The notes below the pieces were generated by a model. It saw only the letters and a list, made by a program, of their open reading frames with translations. It ran no database searches and was not told where the DNA came from. The translations under genes and the position numbers were made by a program. Positions 1 to 7,134 of a DNA stretch of 16,301 bases are shown in pieces. The DNA comes from JANOGU01 sp964602115 (GTDB lineage Bacteria > Pseudomonadota > Alphaproteobacteria > Rhodobacterales > Rhodobacteraceae), in contig CAZRQN010000059.1 of NCBI GenBank assembly GCA_964602115.1, positions 1 through 16,301 of the forward strand, read 5' to 3'. How positions within the stretch are numbered: position 1 is the first letter of the stretch; each line of letters begins with the position of its first letter.

Positions 1-189
1 GGGCAGCGCCCCGGGTCTCTCCACGAGACCGGACCTCAAAGACCGAAGCGCCACAGGAAGCGCGCCCGCCAGGGCGCAAGACGGGGCAGGCGTCACCCTC
101 TCCGCATTCGCGGTGAGGGGGTCCAAGGGGGCGGGAAGCCGCCCCCTTGCTTCCCCCAAGCGGCGAAGCCGCGCGGGAGGGGGGCCTGG
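1..189. other. Intergenic stretch with five small hairpins, no gene seen
   Basis: No credible coding sequence is seen here; one plus frame is open but is arginine/proline-rich low-complexity sequence with no family resemblance. The stretch holds five inverted repeats in a row: 14-19 with 25-30 (6 bp), 62-67 with 72-77 (6 bp), 96-105 with 110-119 (9 pairs, one T-T mismatch), 125-134 with 139-148 (10 bp, perfect) and 160-164 with 168-172 (5 bp). It lies downstream of the leftward glycosyltransferase gene, so part of it is probably that operon's 3' end. In such GC-rich DNA, short stems occur by chance, but the 9- and 10-bp ones are less easily dismissed. Confidence 0.5.
125..148 (-). terminator. 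Probable terminator hairpin of the leftward operon
   Basis: A perfect 10-bp inverted repeat (arms 125-134 and 139-148) with a 4-nt loop lies 42 bp past the stop codon of the glycosyltransferase gene, the last gene of the leftward run. The stem is almost all G-C and should be very stable. A U-run after it is lacking on the minus strand, so it may act as a GC-type terminator or 3' stabiliser rather than a classic intrinsic terminator. Confidence 0.45.
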
Positions 190-1233
190 CTAGAAGCTGT
201 CGAGAACGCGGCCCACGACTTCGGCCGTGTCTGACCAGCGGGGCAACGCCTCTCCGGCGGCGGCGGCGGCGGCGGCCATCGCGACGCGGCGGTCGGGGTC
301 GGTCAGGAGCGCGCGCAGGGCGGCAGCGAAGGACGCCACGTCATCGACCGGCACCAGCAGTCCGGCGGCGGGGGGCACTGTCTCGGGCACCGCGCCGGTG
401 GCGCAGGTGACGATCGGCAGGCCGTGGCCCAGCGCCTCGCCGAAGACGATCCCGTAGCCCTCGTAACGGGTGGCCAGCGCGAAGAGGGTCGCGCGGCGAT
501 AGGACTCCGTCAGCGCCTCGTCGGAAATCCGCCCGCGGAAGGCGAGGCGGGTCCCGAGGCCCAGCGCCGAGACCTGCGCCTGCAGGCTAGCCAGAACCGC
601 CGGGTCGTGGGCGGCACCGATGATCTCGGCCTGCCAGGGCAGATCGCGGATCCCGTCGAGCGCGGCGATCAGGACGTCATGCCCCTTGCGCGCCGCGATC
701 AGGCCGACCGACAGGATCAGCGGCGGATCAGCCGGGGCACGCACAGGGTCGGGGGGGGAGAACCCCGGCAGTGCGATCGAGATCCGCGTCTCCTCCACGC
801 CGAACTCGCCCACGAGGATACGCTTCGTGTGCGGCGAGGGCACCACGACATGGGCGGCGAGCGCGAGATTGGCCGCCTCGCGGCGCAGAAGCTCGCGCGC
901 CACCGGCTCGGGCAGGCCGGTCTCCAGCCCGACCGGGTGGTGGATCATCGCGACGAGCGGCGCCTGGACCGTGGCAAGCCCGGCGGTGTCGATCCCGCCA
1001 TAGACGAGCCCGTCGAGGATCAGCGGCTCTTCGGCCGGCAGGGCGGCGAGCGCCGCCAGCGTCTCGGCCATTTCGGCCCGCGTCGGCCGGGGGAAGTTCG
1101 CCGGCAGCCGCACATGCGCCACCGGACGGCCCTGGGCCCGCAGCGCCAGGAGAAGCTGCTTTTCGTAAATATAGCCCCCGGTCTTCTGGTCGATGTCGCC
1201 GGGAATGGCGAAGGCGGCGGGACGCGGGGGCAT
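190..1233 (-). CDS. GT4-family glycosyltransferase
   Basis: A 347-aa protein of the GT-B fold, family GT4 type, which would transfer a sugar from a nucleotide-sugar donor to an unknown acceptor in the cytoplasm. The C-terminal half shows the donor-binding signature: 'SVGLIAARKGHDVLIAAL' near residues 175-192 and the EX7E pair E258/E266 in EGYGIVFGE, followed by the GLPIV and GAVPE loops. The N-terminal half has a weak glycine-rich 'KTGGYIYEKQL' segment around residues 17-27, usual for GT4 acceptor domains. The ATG at 1233 is chosen because it overlaps the permease stop by one base (TGATG), which implies translational coupling; upstream extension would run into the permease gene. A run of seven alanines near residues 319-326 comes from a CGG repeat. 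Its place at the end of an ABC-importer operon is unexpected, and the acceptor cannot be guessed. Confidence 0.85.
   Translation of the reverse strand: MPPRPAAFAIPGDIDQKTGGYIYEKQLLLALRAQGRPVAHVRLPANFPRPTRAEMAETLAALAALPAEEPLILDGLVYGGIDTAGLATVQAPLVAMIHHPVGLETGLPEPVARELLRREAANLALAAHVVVPSPHTKRILVGEFGVEETRISIALPGFSPPDPVRAPADPPLILSVGLIAARKGHDVLIAALDGIRDLPWQAEIIGAAHDPAVLASLQAQVSALGLGTRLAFRGRISDEALTESYRRATLFALATRYEGYGIVFGEALGHGLPIVTCATGAVPETVPPAAGLLVPVDDVASFAAALRALLTDPDRRVAMAAAAAAAGEALPRWSDTAEVVGRVLDSF
255..275. repeat. CGG trinucleotide repeat (7 units) inside the glycosyltransferase gene
   Basis: Seven perfect CGG units read on the plus strand; on the coding (minus) strand they encode an alanine run near the C terminus of the GT4 protein. 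The repeat keeps the frame whatever its copy number, so length change would alter only the alanine count. Confidence 0.8.
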
Positions 1234-2816
1234 CAGCGGGCCAGTTGTTCGGGACCAAAGATGCGCAGCGCCGCCTGCTCCAGCCGCTCGACCGCCAGAT
1301 AGAAGAGCACGGCCGTCAGCGAAAGCACCACCACCGCCGACCACAGCATCCCATAGGCCGAGGTCGAATGCGACAATGCCATCAGCGACCCCATGCCGAT
1401 ACCGGTGGCAAGCCACTCCGAAACCGTTGCAGCCAGCAGCGCCGCCGGAACCGCCATCCGCGCCGCCGCGAAGAAGGCCGGAAGCATCGCCGGCACCTGG
1501 GCGTGTCGCAGCAGGTGCCGGGGACCGGCGGCATAGCTGGCGAAGACATCGCTGACCTGGACCGGCACCTGGCGCATGCCGTTGAGGCAGGCCACCAGCG
1601 TCGGAAAGAAGATCATCACCGCGACCAGGGTGATCGTCCCCGTCGCCCCCCTCCCCAGCGCCAGCACGATCAGTGGTGCGGTGGTGACGATCGGGATCGA
1701 GCGCAGCGCGATCGCCGGCGGCAGGACGATGGCCGCCAGGCGCGGACGCAGCGTCACCAGCGCGGCAAGACCCGCCCCCAGCGCCAGCCCGGCGACATAG
1801 CCAGGCAGCGTGAGGATCATCGTCTGCACGAAGGCCAGGCCAAGCACCGCCCGGTTGTCGGCCGCCTCCGGCGCGCTGACGAGAAAGGTCCAGACATCGG
1901 CCGGGCGCTTGGCGAAAAACGGGCTCAGCCCGGCGAGATCCATCGATCCCTGCCAGAGAAGCAGGGCAGCGAGCAGCACCAGCGGCGCCGGTAGCCAGGA
2001 CCGCCGGCGTCCGGGCGCCGGCGGCGGGGCAAGGAGAAGGGCCGGCGGCGCCGAGAGCCGCCGCCCCAGCGCCCCGAGCGCCAGATAGGCAAGGATGGCC
2101 ACGCCCGAGGCGACGGTGGCGATGCCCCAGGTGGCCGGTGCATCAAGCTGGCGCATGGCCTTCAGCGTCAGCACGCCAAGCCCGCGCTCCGCCCCGGTGA
2201 ACTCGCCGATCATCGCCCCGAGAAAGGCTGCCGGCGCGGCGATCTGCAGTCCTGCGATCAGATAGGGGACGCAGGCCCGGGCCCGCACGCGGACCAGCTC
2301 CGCCGCCCGCCCGCGTCCGTAGCTTTTCACCAGATCGAACCACGAGGCCGGCGCGGCGCGCAGGCCGACAAGCAACGCCAGATAGGTGGTGTAATAGACG
2401 GCGAGCGCCGCGACGACGATCTGCGGACCCGGACCGGGGCCCATCAGCACCCGCAGGATCGGGCCGGTGGCGACGAAGGGCAGGCAGAAGATCAGCAGCG
2501 CCAGTCCGGAGACCAGCCGTTCCGCCCGGGGCGCGAGCAGAACCAGCACCGCAAGCCCAACGGCGGCGAGATTGCCGAGCAGGAAGCCCGCCGCTCCGGC
2601 GGAAAGCGTCGTGGACGTGGCGCGGAACACCAGCCCGGCGTTGCCCAGGATCCAGCCCGCGATCTCCCACGGTCCGGCGAGGATGAAGCCGCCGGTCAGC
2701 CGGGCCACCGCCTGCCAGATCAGCAACGCGGCGAGAAGGACCAGCCAGCCGCCGATCGGCCGGTCCCGGCGGGGGACCCTGCGGCGCACAGCGGAAGGCC
2801 CGGCGGCACTGCTCAT
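1233..2816 (-). CDS. ABC transporter permease with two fused permease domains
   Basis: A 527-aa inner-membrane protein made of two tandem copies of the BPD_transp_1 permease fold, as found separately in nitrate/taurine/thiamine-precursor (SsuC/TauC/ThiX-like) importers. Domain 1 spans about residues 20-250 and domain 2 about 275-520. Each has several hydrophobic segments and an EAA-type cytoplasmic loop that docks the ATPase: roughly 165-205 ('SYGRGRAAEL...GAMIGEF') and 425-470 ('SYAAGPRHLL...TVSEWLATG'). A proline/arginine-rich linker (about 251-275) joins them. Single permeases of this family are about 250-270 aa and form homodimers, so this gene would supply an asymmetric two-domain pore in one chain. 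Start ATG at 2816 overlaps the ATPase stop as ATGA, so it is translated in series with it. The substrate is not shown by the sequence. Confidence 0.88.
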   Translation of the reverse strand: MSSAAGPSAVRRRVPRRDRPIGGWLVLLAALLIWQAVARLTGGFILAGPWEIAGWILGNAGLVFRATSTTLSAGAAGFLLGNLAAVGLAVLVLLAPRAERLVSGLALLIFCLPFVATGPILRVLMGPGPGPQIVVAALAVYYTTYLALLVGLRAAPASWFDLVKSYGRGRAAELVRVRARACVPYLIAGLQIAAPAAFLGAMIGEFTGAERGLGVLTLKAMRQLDAPATWGIATVASGVAILAYLALGALGRRLSAPPALLLAPPPAPGRRRSWLPAPLVLLAALLLWQGSMDLAGLSPFFAKRPADVWTFLVSAPEAADNRAVLGLAFVQTMILTLPGYVAGLALGAGLAALVTLRPRLAAIVLPPAIALRSIPIVTTAPLIVLALGRGATGTITLVAVMIFFPTLVACLNGMRQVPVQVSDVFASYAAGPRHLLRHAQVPAMLPAFFAAARMAVPAALLAATVSEWLATGIGMGSLMALSHSTSAYGMLWSAVVVLSLTAVLFYLAVERLEQAALRIFGPEQLAR

Positions 2817-3604
2817 TCGGCGGCCAGCGGCAGACCGCCGCCAGTCCAGAGCGCGGCGGAGACCTCGTCGGCCAGACGGTGGAAAGCGGGCTCGCGCGTG
2901 AGCGCCCGGCCGCGCGGGCGGGGCAGCGGTACCGCGATATCGGCGACGATCCGCGCCGGACGGGGCGAGAAGACCACGACCCGGTCGGCGAGAAGCACCG
3001 CCTCCTGCACCGAATGGGTGACGAGAAGCGCGGTCGTGCCACGCGCCTCCCACAGGCGCGGCAGGTCTTCGTTCAGTTTCATCCGCGTCAGTTCATCGAC
3101 GGCCCCGAAGGGTTCGTCGAGCAGCAGAAGGCGCGGCGCGGCGGCCAGACAGCGGGCGATGGCGACCCGCTGGCGCATGCCGCCCGACAGCTCCGCCGGC
3201 CGGGTGTCGCCGAACCCTTCCAGCCCGACCAGCGCCACCAGCCGGTCCACCTCGGCCGGATCGGCCGCCTGCCGGGCCAGGGTGCGGGCCAGCGCGATAT
3301 TGCCGCGCACCGTGCGCCAGGGCAGGAGCGCGGCATCCTGGAAGGCAAAAGCGAGGCCGGCGGCGCGCGTCACCTCGGCCGGGGCCTGCCCGCCGATCGT
3401 CACCGTGCCGGCATCGGGCGTCTCCAGACCGGCAATCAGCCGCAGGAGTGTGGACTTGCCGCAGCCCGAGGGGCCGACCAGCGCCGTGGTCTGCCCGGCG
3501 GCGAATGTCAGCGTCAGGGGCGCCAGCGCCGCGACCGGGCCGAAGGCTTTCGCCAGGCCTTTGACGACGATCTCCGGCGCCCCCGAGGGATCAGGCACGG
3601 CCAT
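2813..3604 (-). CDS. ABC transporter ATP-binding protein (nitrate/taurine/ThiZ type)
   Basis: A 263-aa cytoplasmic ATPase that would drive import through the fused permease encoded next. All signature motifs are present: Walker A GPSGCGKST (residues 44-52), Q-loop Q89 in 'AFQDAALLPWRTV', the ABC signature LSGGMRQ (139-145), Walker B LLLLDEP (159-165, catalytic E164) and the switch histidine H197 in 'LLVTHSVQEA'. The 'LLPWRTV' segment after the Q-loop is typical of the nitrate/sulfonate/taurine subgroup (SsuB/TauB/ThiZ). The start at 3604 overlaps the binding-protein gene by 14 bp; the stop overlaps the permease start by 4 bp. Complete and normal in length. Confidence 0.93.
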   Translation of the reverse strand: MAVPDPSGAPEIVVKGLAKAFGPVAALAPLTLTFAAGQTTALVGPSGCGKSTLLRLIAGLETPDAGTVTIGGQAPAEVTRAAGLAFAFQDAALLPWRTVRGNIALARTLARQAADPAEVDRLVALVGLEGFGDTRPAELSGGMRQRVAIARCLAAAPRLLLLDEPFGAVDELTRMKLNEDLPRLWEARGTTALLVTHSVQEAVLLADRVVVFSPRPARIVADIAVPLPRPRGRALTREPAFHRLADEVSAALWTGGGLPLAAE

Positions 3605-4577
3605 AGACCTCGTCCAGGACCGAACGGTCCCAGAGATCCGGCGTCACCGCGCGGCCGATCTGCGCCAGGGTCTCGACATTGGCGGCCACGGTCTCGTCGG
3701 TCCAGGCGCCGAACCCTTCCTTGTCGGTCAGATCGGAGAACATCAGCGGCAGCTGGCGCTCGATCTGCACCTCCTGGGTCGCAAGGTCGAGGCCGAGATC
3801 GGGGAACATGTCCACCGTCAGCTTGGCCGCACCCTTGGGATCGGCCTTGACGTCCATCCAGCCCCGGACCTCGCCCTTCATCAGCGCCACAACCTCGGCC
3901 CGTCGGTTGGCCAGGCTGTCGGTGGTGGCGATATAGGTCTGGGAATGCAGGACATAGCCATAGTCGGCCAGCAGCATGGTGACGTTGTCCACCCCCTGCA
4001 TCGACATGGCCACAGGCAGGTCGGTGGCCCAGCACATGATGCAATCGACCTCTCCCGCAACCAGCGGCGCGGCGTCGTACTGGGTGGGCACGATCTCGAT
4101 CTGGGACATGTCGAGGTTGTTGAAGGTGCAGAGCGCCTGCAGGATGACCTTGTTGGTCAGCGCCATGCCGATCTTCTTGCCGATCATGTCCTTGGGCTCG
4201 TGGATCGGGTTCGAGGCCAGCGAGGCGATGACGAAGGGGTTCTTCTGCATGGCGACGCCGATGATCTTGAACGGCGCGCCCTGGGCCACCGCCGCCGCGC
4301 AGTAGTCGGCCGCCGAAATGCCGACCAGCGCGGTGCCGGCCACCACCGGCGGCTCGACCGGGGCGTTGGGCCCGCCGGGATCGAGCCGGACGTCCAGCCC
4401 GGCCTCGGACCAGTAGCCTTTCGACTTGGCGACATAGCTGCCGCCGAACTGCACCGTGTGCAGCCAGGAGAGCTGCAGAGCGACCTCGGTATTGGCGCGG
4501 GCCGGCAGGCCGAATGCGGAGGCGCCCAGCGCGGCGGCGCCGGTTCCGATCAGGCCACGGCGGGACAGGCGGATCAT
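3591..4577 (-). CDS. NMT1/THI5-like ABC substrate-binding protein, Tat-exported
   Basis: A 328-aa periplasmic binding protein of the NMT1/THI5 (ThiY/SsuA-like) family. The N terminus has a twin-arginine signal (SRRGLIG, residues 5-11), a hydrophobic stretch and a probable cleavage site after A-R-A (residue 28). The mature start 'VALQLSWLHTVQFGGSYVAKSKGYWSEAGLDV' matches the pattern of ThiY/RibY-like proteins, where the first strand and helix line the ligand pocket. Tat export suggests folding before export. It is the first gene of the importer operon; a GGGAG ribosome site lies 7 nt before the ATG. Family members bind pyrimidine thiamine precursors, riboflavin or aliphatic sulfonates; the usual THI5 cysteine-rich CCCFC motif is absent. 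No TPP or FMN riboswitch is visible in the short 83-bp leader, so the ligand remains open. Confidence 0.87.
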   Translation of the reverse strand: MIRLSRRGLIGTGAAALGASAFGLPARANTEVALQLSWLHTVQFGGSYVAKSKGYWSEAGLDVRLDPGGPNAPVEPPVVAGTALVGISAADYCAAAVAQGAPFKIIGVAMQKNPFVIASLASNPIHEPKDMIGKKIGMALTNKVILQALCTFNNLDMSQIEIVPTQYDAAPLVAGEVDCIMCWATDLPVAMSMQGVDNVTMLLADYGYVLHSQTYIATTDSLANRRAEVVALMKGEVRGWMDVKADPKGAAKLTVDMFPDLGLDLATQEVQIERQLPLMFSDLTDKEGFGAWTDETVAANVETLAQIGRAVTPDLWDRSVLDEVYGRA

Positions 4578-4613
4578 GTAGAGGCTCCCTGAAGGTTCTG
4601 TAACGCGGAGGCC

Positions 4614-4641
4614 ATCCTAGCCCGGCGCTGCGCCGGCGCAA
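4614..4641 (-). promoter_or_regulatory. Weak candidate promoter/hairpin before the importer operon
   Basis: The 83-bp gap between the two leftward blocks holds a perfect 6-bp palindrome (4622-4627 with 4631-4636). It also holds a possible promoter on the minus strand: TTGCGC (4641-4636), a 16-bp spacer and TAGGAT (4619-4614), which would start transcription about 30 nt before the binding-protein ATG. The hairpin sits in the spacer, so it could equally be the end signal of the upstream block. The promoter match is poor and given only as a possibility. Confidence 0.22.
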
Positions 4642-4660
4642 TCGCCCGCTCAAGCTTTTG

Positions 4661-5545
4661 TCATGTCTCGCCGGAAGGCGGGCTGCGGACCAGCCAGAAG
4701 GCGCCGGGAAGGGCGGAAAGGAGCATCAGCAAGCCATAGGCAAGGCTCGCGGCCAGCCCCTCGGACGCCGTTGCCCCCGCCAGCGGGAACAGCGCCGCCG
4801 CCGCGCCCTCGCGCCAGCCCCAGCCGGCAACGCTGGCCGGGATCAGCATGGCGGTGAGGATCAGGGGCACCAGGGCAAGCGCGGCAGACAGCGGCAGGGA
4901 CGTGCCCGTCGCCCGGGCGGTGAGGACAAAACTTGCGATATTGAGCGCAACGATGGCGGCCGAGAGCGCCGCCTGCCGGCGGAAGTGCCCGGGGGCGAAG
5001 AGCGCCGCCCGCGCCGTCCGCCCGGCCGCGTGGTTTCCGAGCGCAAGGACCGCGCCGATGGCCAGCACGGCGGCGGCTCCGGCCAGGAGCGCCGCCGGCC
5101 AGAGCGGCGAGGGCCAGCGGACACCGGGCAGGAGAAGCGAAAGGCCGGCGCCGGCGAGGAGCAAGACTGTAAGTGCCCCCTGCCCAGCCGCGCGCTCGGC
5201 CACCACCGCCGCCGCAGCCACTCCAAGACCCGCCTGCCGCCGCGAGCGCAGGGCGCGGGCGGCGTCACCGATCACGCCACCGGGCAGGGTCTGGTTGCCG
5301 AACTGGGAAACGTAATACTCCCGCACCGCTTCTGTCGCGGGGATCTCCGCCCCAAGCGCTGCGGCCGTCCGCTGCCAGCGCAGAGCGCTGAGCACCGTCT
5401 GTGCGTTGAGGCCGAGGATCGCCGCCGCCAGCCAGAAAGGATTCGCTGCACCCAGCCGCGCCAGCGCGGCCGGCCCGTCGGCGAAGTGCCAGAGCAGCGC
5501 CATCAAGGCCAGCGGCACGGCAAGCGCGATCAGCCGCCGGATCAT
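4661..5545 (-). CDS. Lysylphosphatidylglycerol-synthase-like (UPF0104/AglD-type) membrane protein
   Basis: A 294-aa polytopic inner-membrane protein resembling the flippase-type transmembrane domain of MprF and the stand-alone AglD/UPF0104 proteins. The diagnostic segment is 'YYVSQFGNQTLPGGVIGDAARALR' (split here: residues 77-90 carry YYVSQFGNQTLPGG, 91-100 carry VIGDAARALR), the conserved LPGxxGGDxxR-like motif. Repeated alanine/leucine-rich helices follow to the end. No soluble aminoacyl transferase domain is attached, so lysine transfer is not expected; translocation or anchoring of a lipid is the more likely role. The ATG at 5545 overlaps the preceding stop as ATGA, so it is coupled to the sulfatase-like gene. 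It is the last gene of the three-gene envelope block. Confidence 0.85.
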   Translation of the reverse strand: MIRRLIALAVPLALMALLWHFADGPAALARLGAANPFWLAAAILGLNAQTVLSALRWQRTAAALGAEIPATEAVREYYVSQFGNQTLPGGVIGDAARALRSRRQAGLGVAAAAVVAERAAGQGALTVLLLAGAGLSLLLPGVRWPSPLWPAALLAGAAAVLAIGAVLALGNHAAGRTARAALFAPGHFRRQAALSAAIVALNIASFVLTARATGTSLPLSAALALVPLILTAMLIPASVAGWGWREGAAAALFPLAGATASEGLAASLAYGLLMLLSALPGAFWLVRSPPSGET

Positions 5546-7134
5546 GGCGCCCGCAGGGTTTCGAGGAACCGGTCGCGGAAGGCTTCCATCGGCCAAGGCG
5601 CAAGCGCGGGGTCGGGAATGGCGCCTGCGCTCCAGCCCCAGCTGTCGAAAAGCGCCAGAGCCTGGGGCGGGCCGATCAGATGGACCGGCACGTCATGCTT
5701 GGCGATGCCGCTGACGAAACCCGCCGCAGGATGGTCGCCGAGCACGACCAGGAGGGGCCCGTCCGGCCCCTGCCGCGCCGCCCAGTCGAAAAGCACCTCC
5801 AGCGAATAGGCGATCGCCAGACGATACTGGTCGCGGATGCGGTCCTCATCGGCCCAGACCTCCACCGGCGTCGGCGCGCCCTCGGTAAAGCGGGTGAAGA
5901 TGCGGCCGTCGCCCACCTCTTCCCAGGGCACCATCTGCGGCACCGGCACCCAGGGCGCATGGCTGGAAACGAGGACCACGGTGCCGAACAGCGGCCGGGG
6001 ATCGGGCGGCAGCCGGGAACGGAAGGCCGAGAGCGTGTACTGGTCCGGCATGGTGATCCAGTTGAAGGCCGGGCCCCCATAGCCGAGTTCGGCGGCAGGA
6101 AGCCGGGTCTCGAAGCCGAGCCGTTCGCCCTCCGGCCAGGCCATGGTGATCGCCGGAACGATTGCCGCCGTGCGGTAGCCTGCCGCCGCCGCGATCTGCC
6201 ACAGCGTCTGGCGCGGGCTGGCCAGCAGGGCGGCATAACGGATCTGGTTGTCCACCCGCAGGCCGGAGGCGAGCGTGGAATGGGCGAGCCAGCTCTGCCC
6301 GCCCTCGATGGGCGAAACGAGCCAGCCCGAACGGACCGCCAGCCCGGCCGCCGCGAGCTTGTCCGCACCCTCCCTCAGCACCGCCTGGTGGTCGGGCGCG
6401 TAGATCGGGTTGTCCATGCTGGCGCGCCCGTAGCTTTCGACGAAGACCACCAGCACCTCGCGCCCGGCGAGCCGCACCAGCTGTCCGGGCAGCGCCGCCT
6501 CGGCATCGCTGAGTGTGGCGGCGCGGAAGGCAGCAAGCTCGGCGCGGGTACGGCGGATCAGGCCGACGCGCTCCCAGCCGACGCGGGCGGTGAAGGCGGC
6601 GCCGGGCGGATCGAAGGGCAGGCGCCAGACCCTTCCGGCATGGCCGATCTCGGCCACGGCATAGGTCCCCGACAGGACGGCCAGCCCCAGCGCCGCCGCG
6701 CGCAGGCCCGCTCCGGGTGCGAGCGAGGCCCAGCGCCCCGTCGCCCACCACAGAAGCCAGGCCAGGCCGCAGACAAATGCCACCGCCGCGCCGACCGCAA
6801 GCAGCGCCAGCGGCAGGCCCAGCGTGCGCGAACCGAGGTTCCAGCCGGCGGCGATCAGGCTCCAGTCCGTCACCGGATTGAAGCCGCGATTGAGCGCCAG
6901 GAACATGGCGAAATCGGCCAGCTTGAGCGCGGCAATCCCCACCAACGCGGCGACGAGTACAATCCGGAAGACCCGCTGCCGCCCCGGAAGGGCAACGAGA
7001 AGCGCCAGGATCACCGGAAGCTCCAGCGGGAAGAGACCGAACGCCCCCCAGGTCAGCGCGCCCGGATGGTTGGGCTGGATCAGGTCGAGGTAGAGGACGG
7101 CGGCCGCGAGGGCCAGGGTCAGGATCTGTGCCAC
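5542..7134 (-). CDS. Membrane-anchored sulfatase/alkaline-phosphatase superfamily enzyme
   Basis: A protein of about 530 aa with an N-terminal membrane region (hydrophobic segments about residues 3-18, 33-50, 57-80, 103-130, 143-163) and a periplasmic catalytic domain (about 225-525) of the sulfatase/LtaS/OpgB fold. Metal-site residues can be placed: E233 in 'VVFVESYG', D467-H468 in 'VVLGDHPA' and H392 in 'SSHAPW'. S281 in 'GGQSW', 48 residues after E233, is the candidate nucleophile, where LtaS has threonine. Family members move phosphoglycerol or phosphoethanolamine from lipids onto glycans or lipids. No ATG fits the start: the GTG at 7134 is chosen because hydrophobic sequence begins right after it; GTG at 7140 is equally possible. 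Both overlap the upstream phosphatidyltransferase gene (16 or 22 bp) and neither has a clear ribosome site. Confidence 0.82.
   Translation of the reverse strand: MAQILTLALAAAVLYLDLIQPNHPGALTWGAFGLFPLELPVILALLVALPGRQRVFRIVLVAALVGIAALKLADFAMFLALNRGFNPVTDWSLIAAGWNLGSRTLGLPLALLAVGAAVAFVCGLAWLLWWATGRWASLAPGAGLRAAALGLAVLSGTYAVAEIGHAGRVWRLPFDPPGAAFTARVGWERVGLIRRTRAELAAFRAATLSDAEAALPGQLVRLAGREVLVVFVESYGRASMDNPIYAPDHQAVLREGADKLAAAGLAVRSGWLVSPIEGGQSWLAHSTLASGLRVDNQIRYAALLASPRQTLWQIAAAAGYRTAAIVPAITMAWPEGERLGFETRLPAAELGYGGPAFNWITMPDQYTLSAFRSRLPPDPRPLFGTVVLVSSHAPWVPVPQMVPWEEVGDGRIFTRFTEGAPTPVEVWADEDRIRDQYRLAIAYSLEVLFDWAARQGPDGPLLVVLGDHPAAGFVSGIAKHDVPVHLIGPPQALALFDSWGWSAGAIPDPALAPWPMEAFRDRFLETLRAP

Noticed and set aside
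1..189. Open plus-strand frame at the left edge as the end of a gene
   Set aside because: The peptide is Arg/Pro-rich and reads through several hairpins into the antisense of the glycosyltransferase gene; nothing supports coding.
2898..4592. Long plus-strand open frames (up to 564 codons) opposite the ATPase and binding-protein genes
   Set aside because: The minus-strand proteins have complete Walker, signature and Tat motifs; the plus frames show only biased composition.
4578..4660. TPP or FMN riboswitch before the NMT1/THI5-like importer
   Set aside because: The gap is only 83 bp, too short for an FMN riboswitch, and no CTGAGA-like thi-box core is visible.
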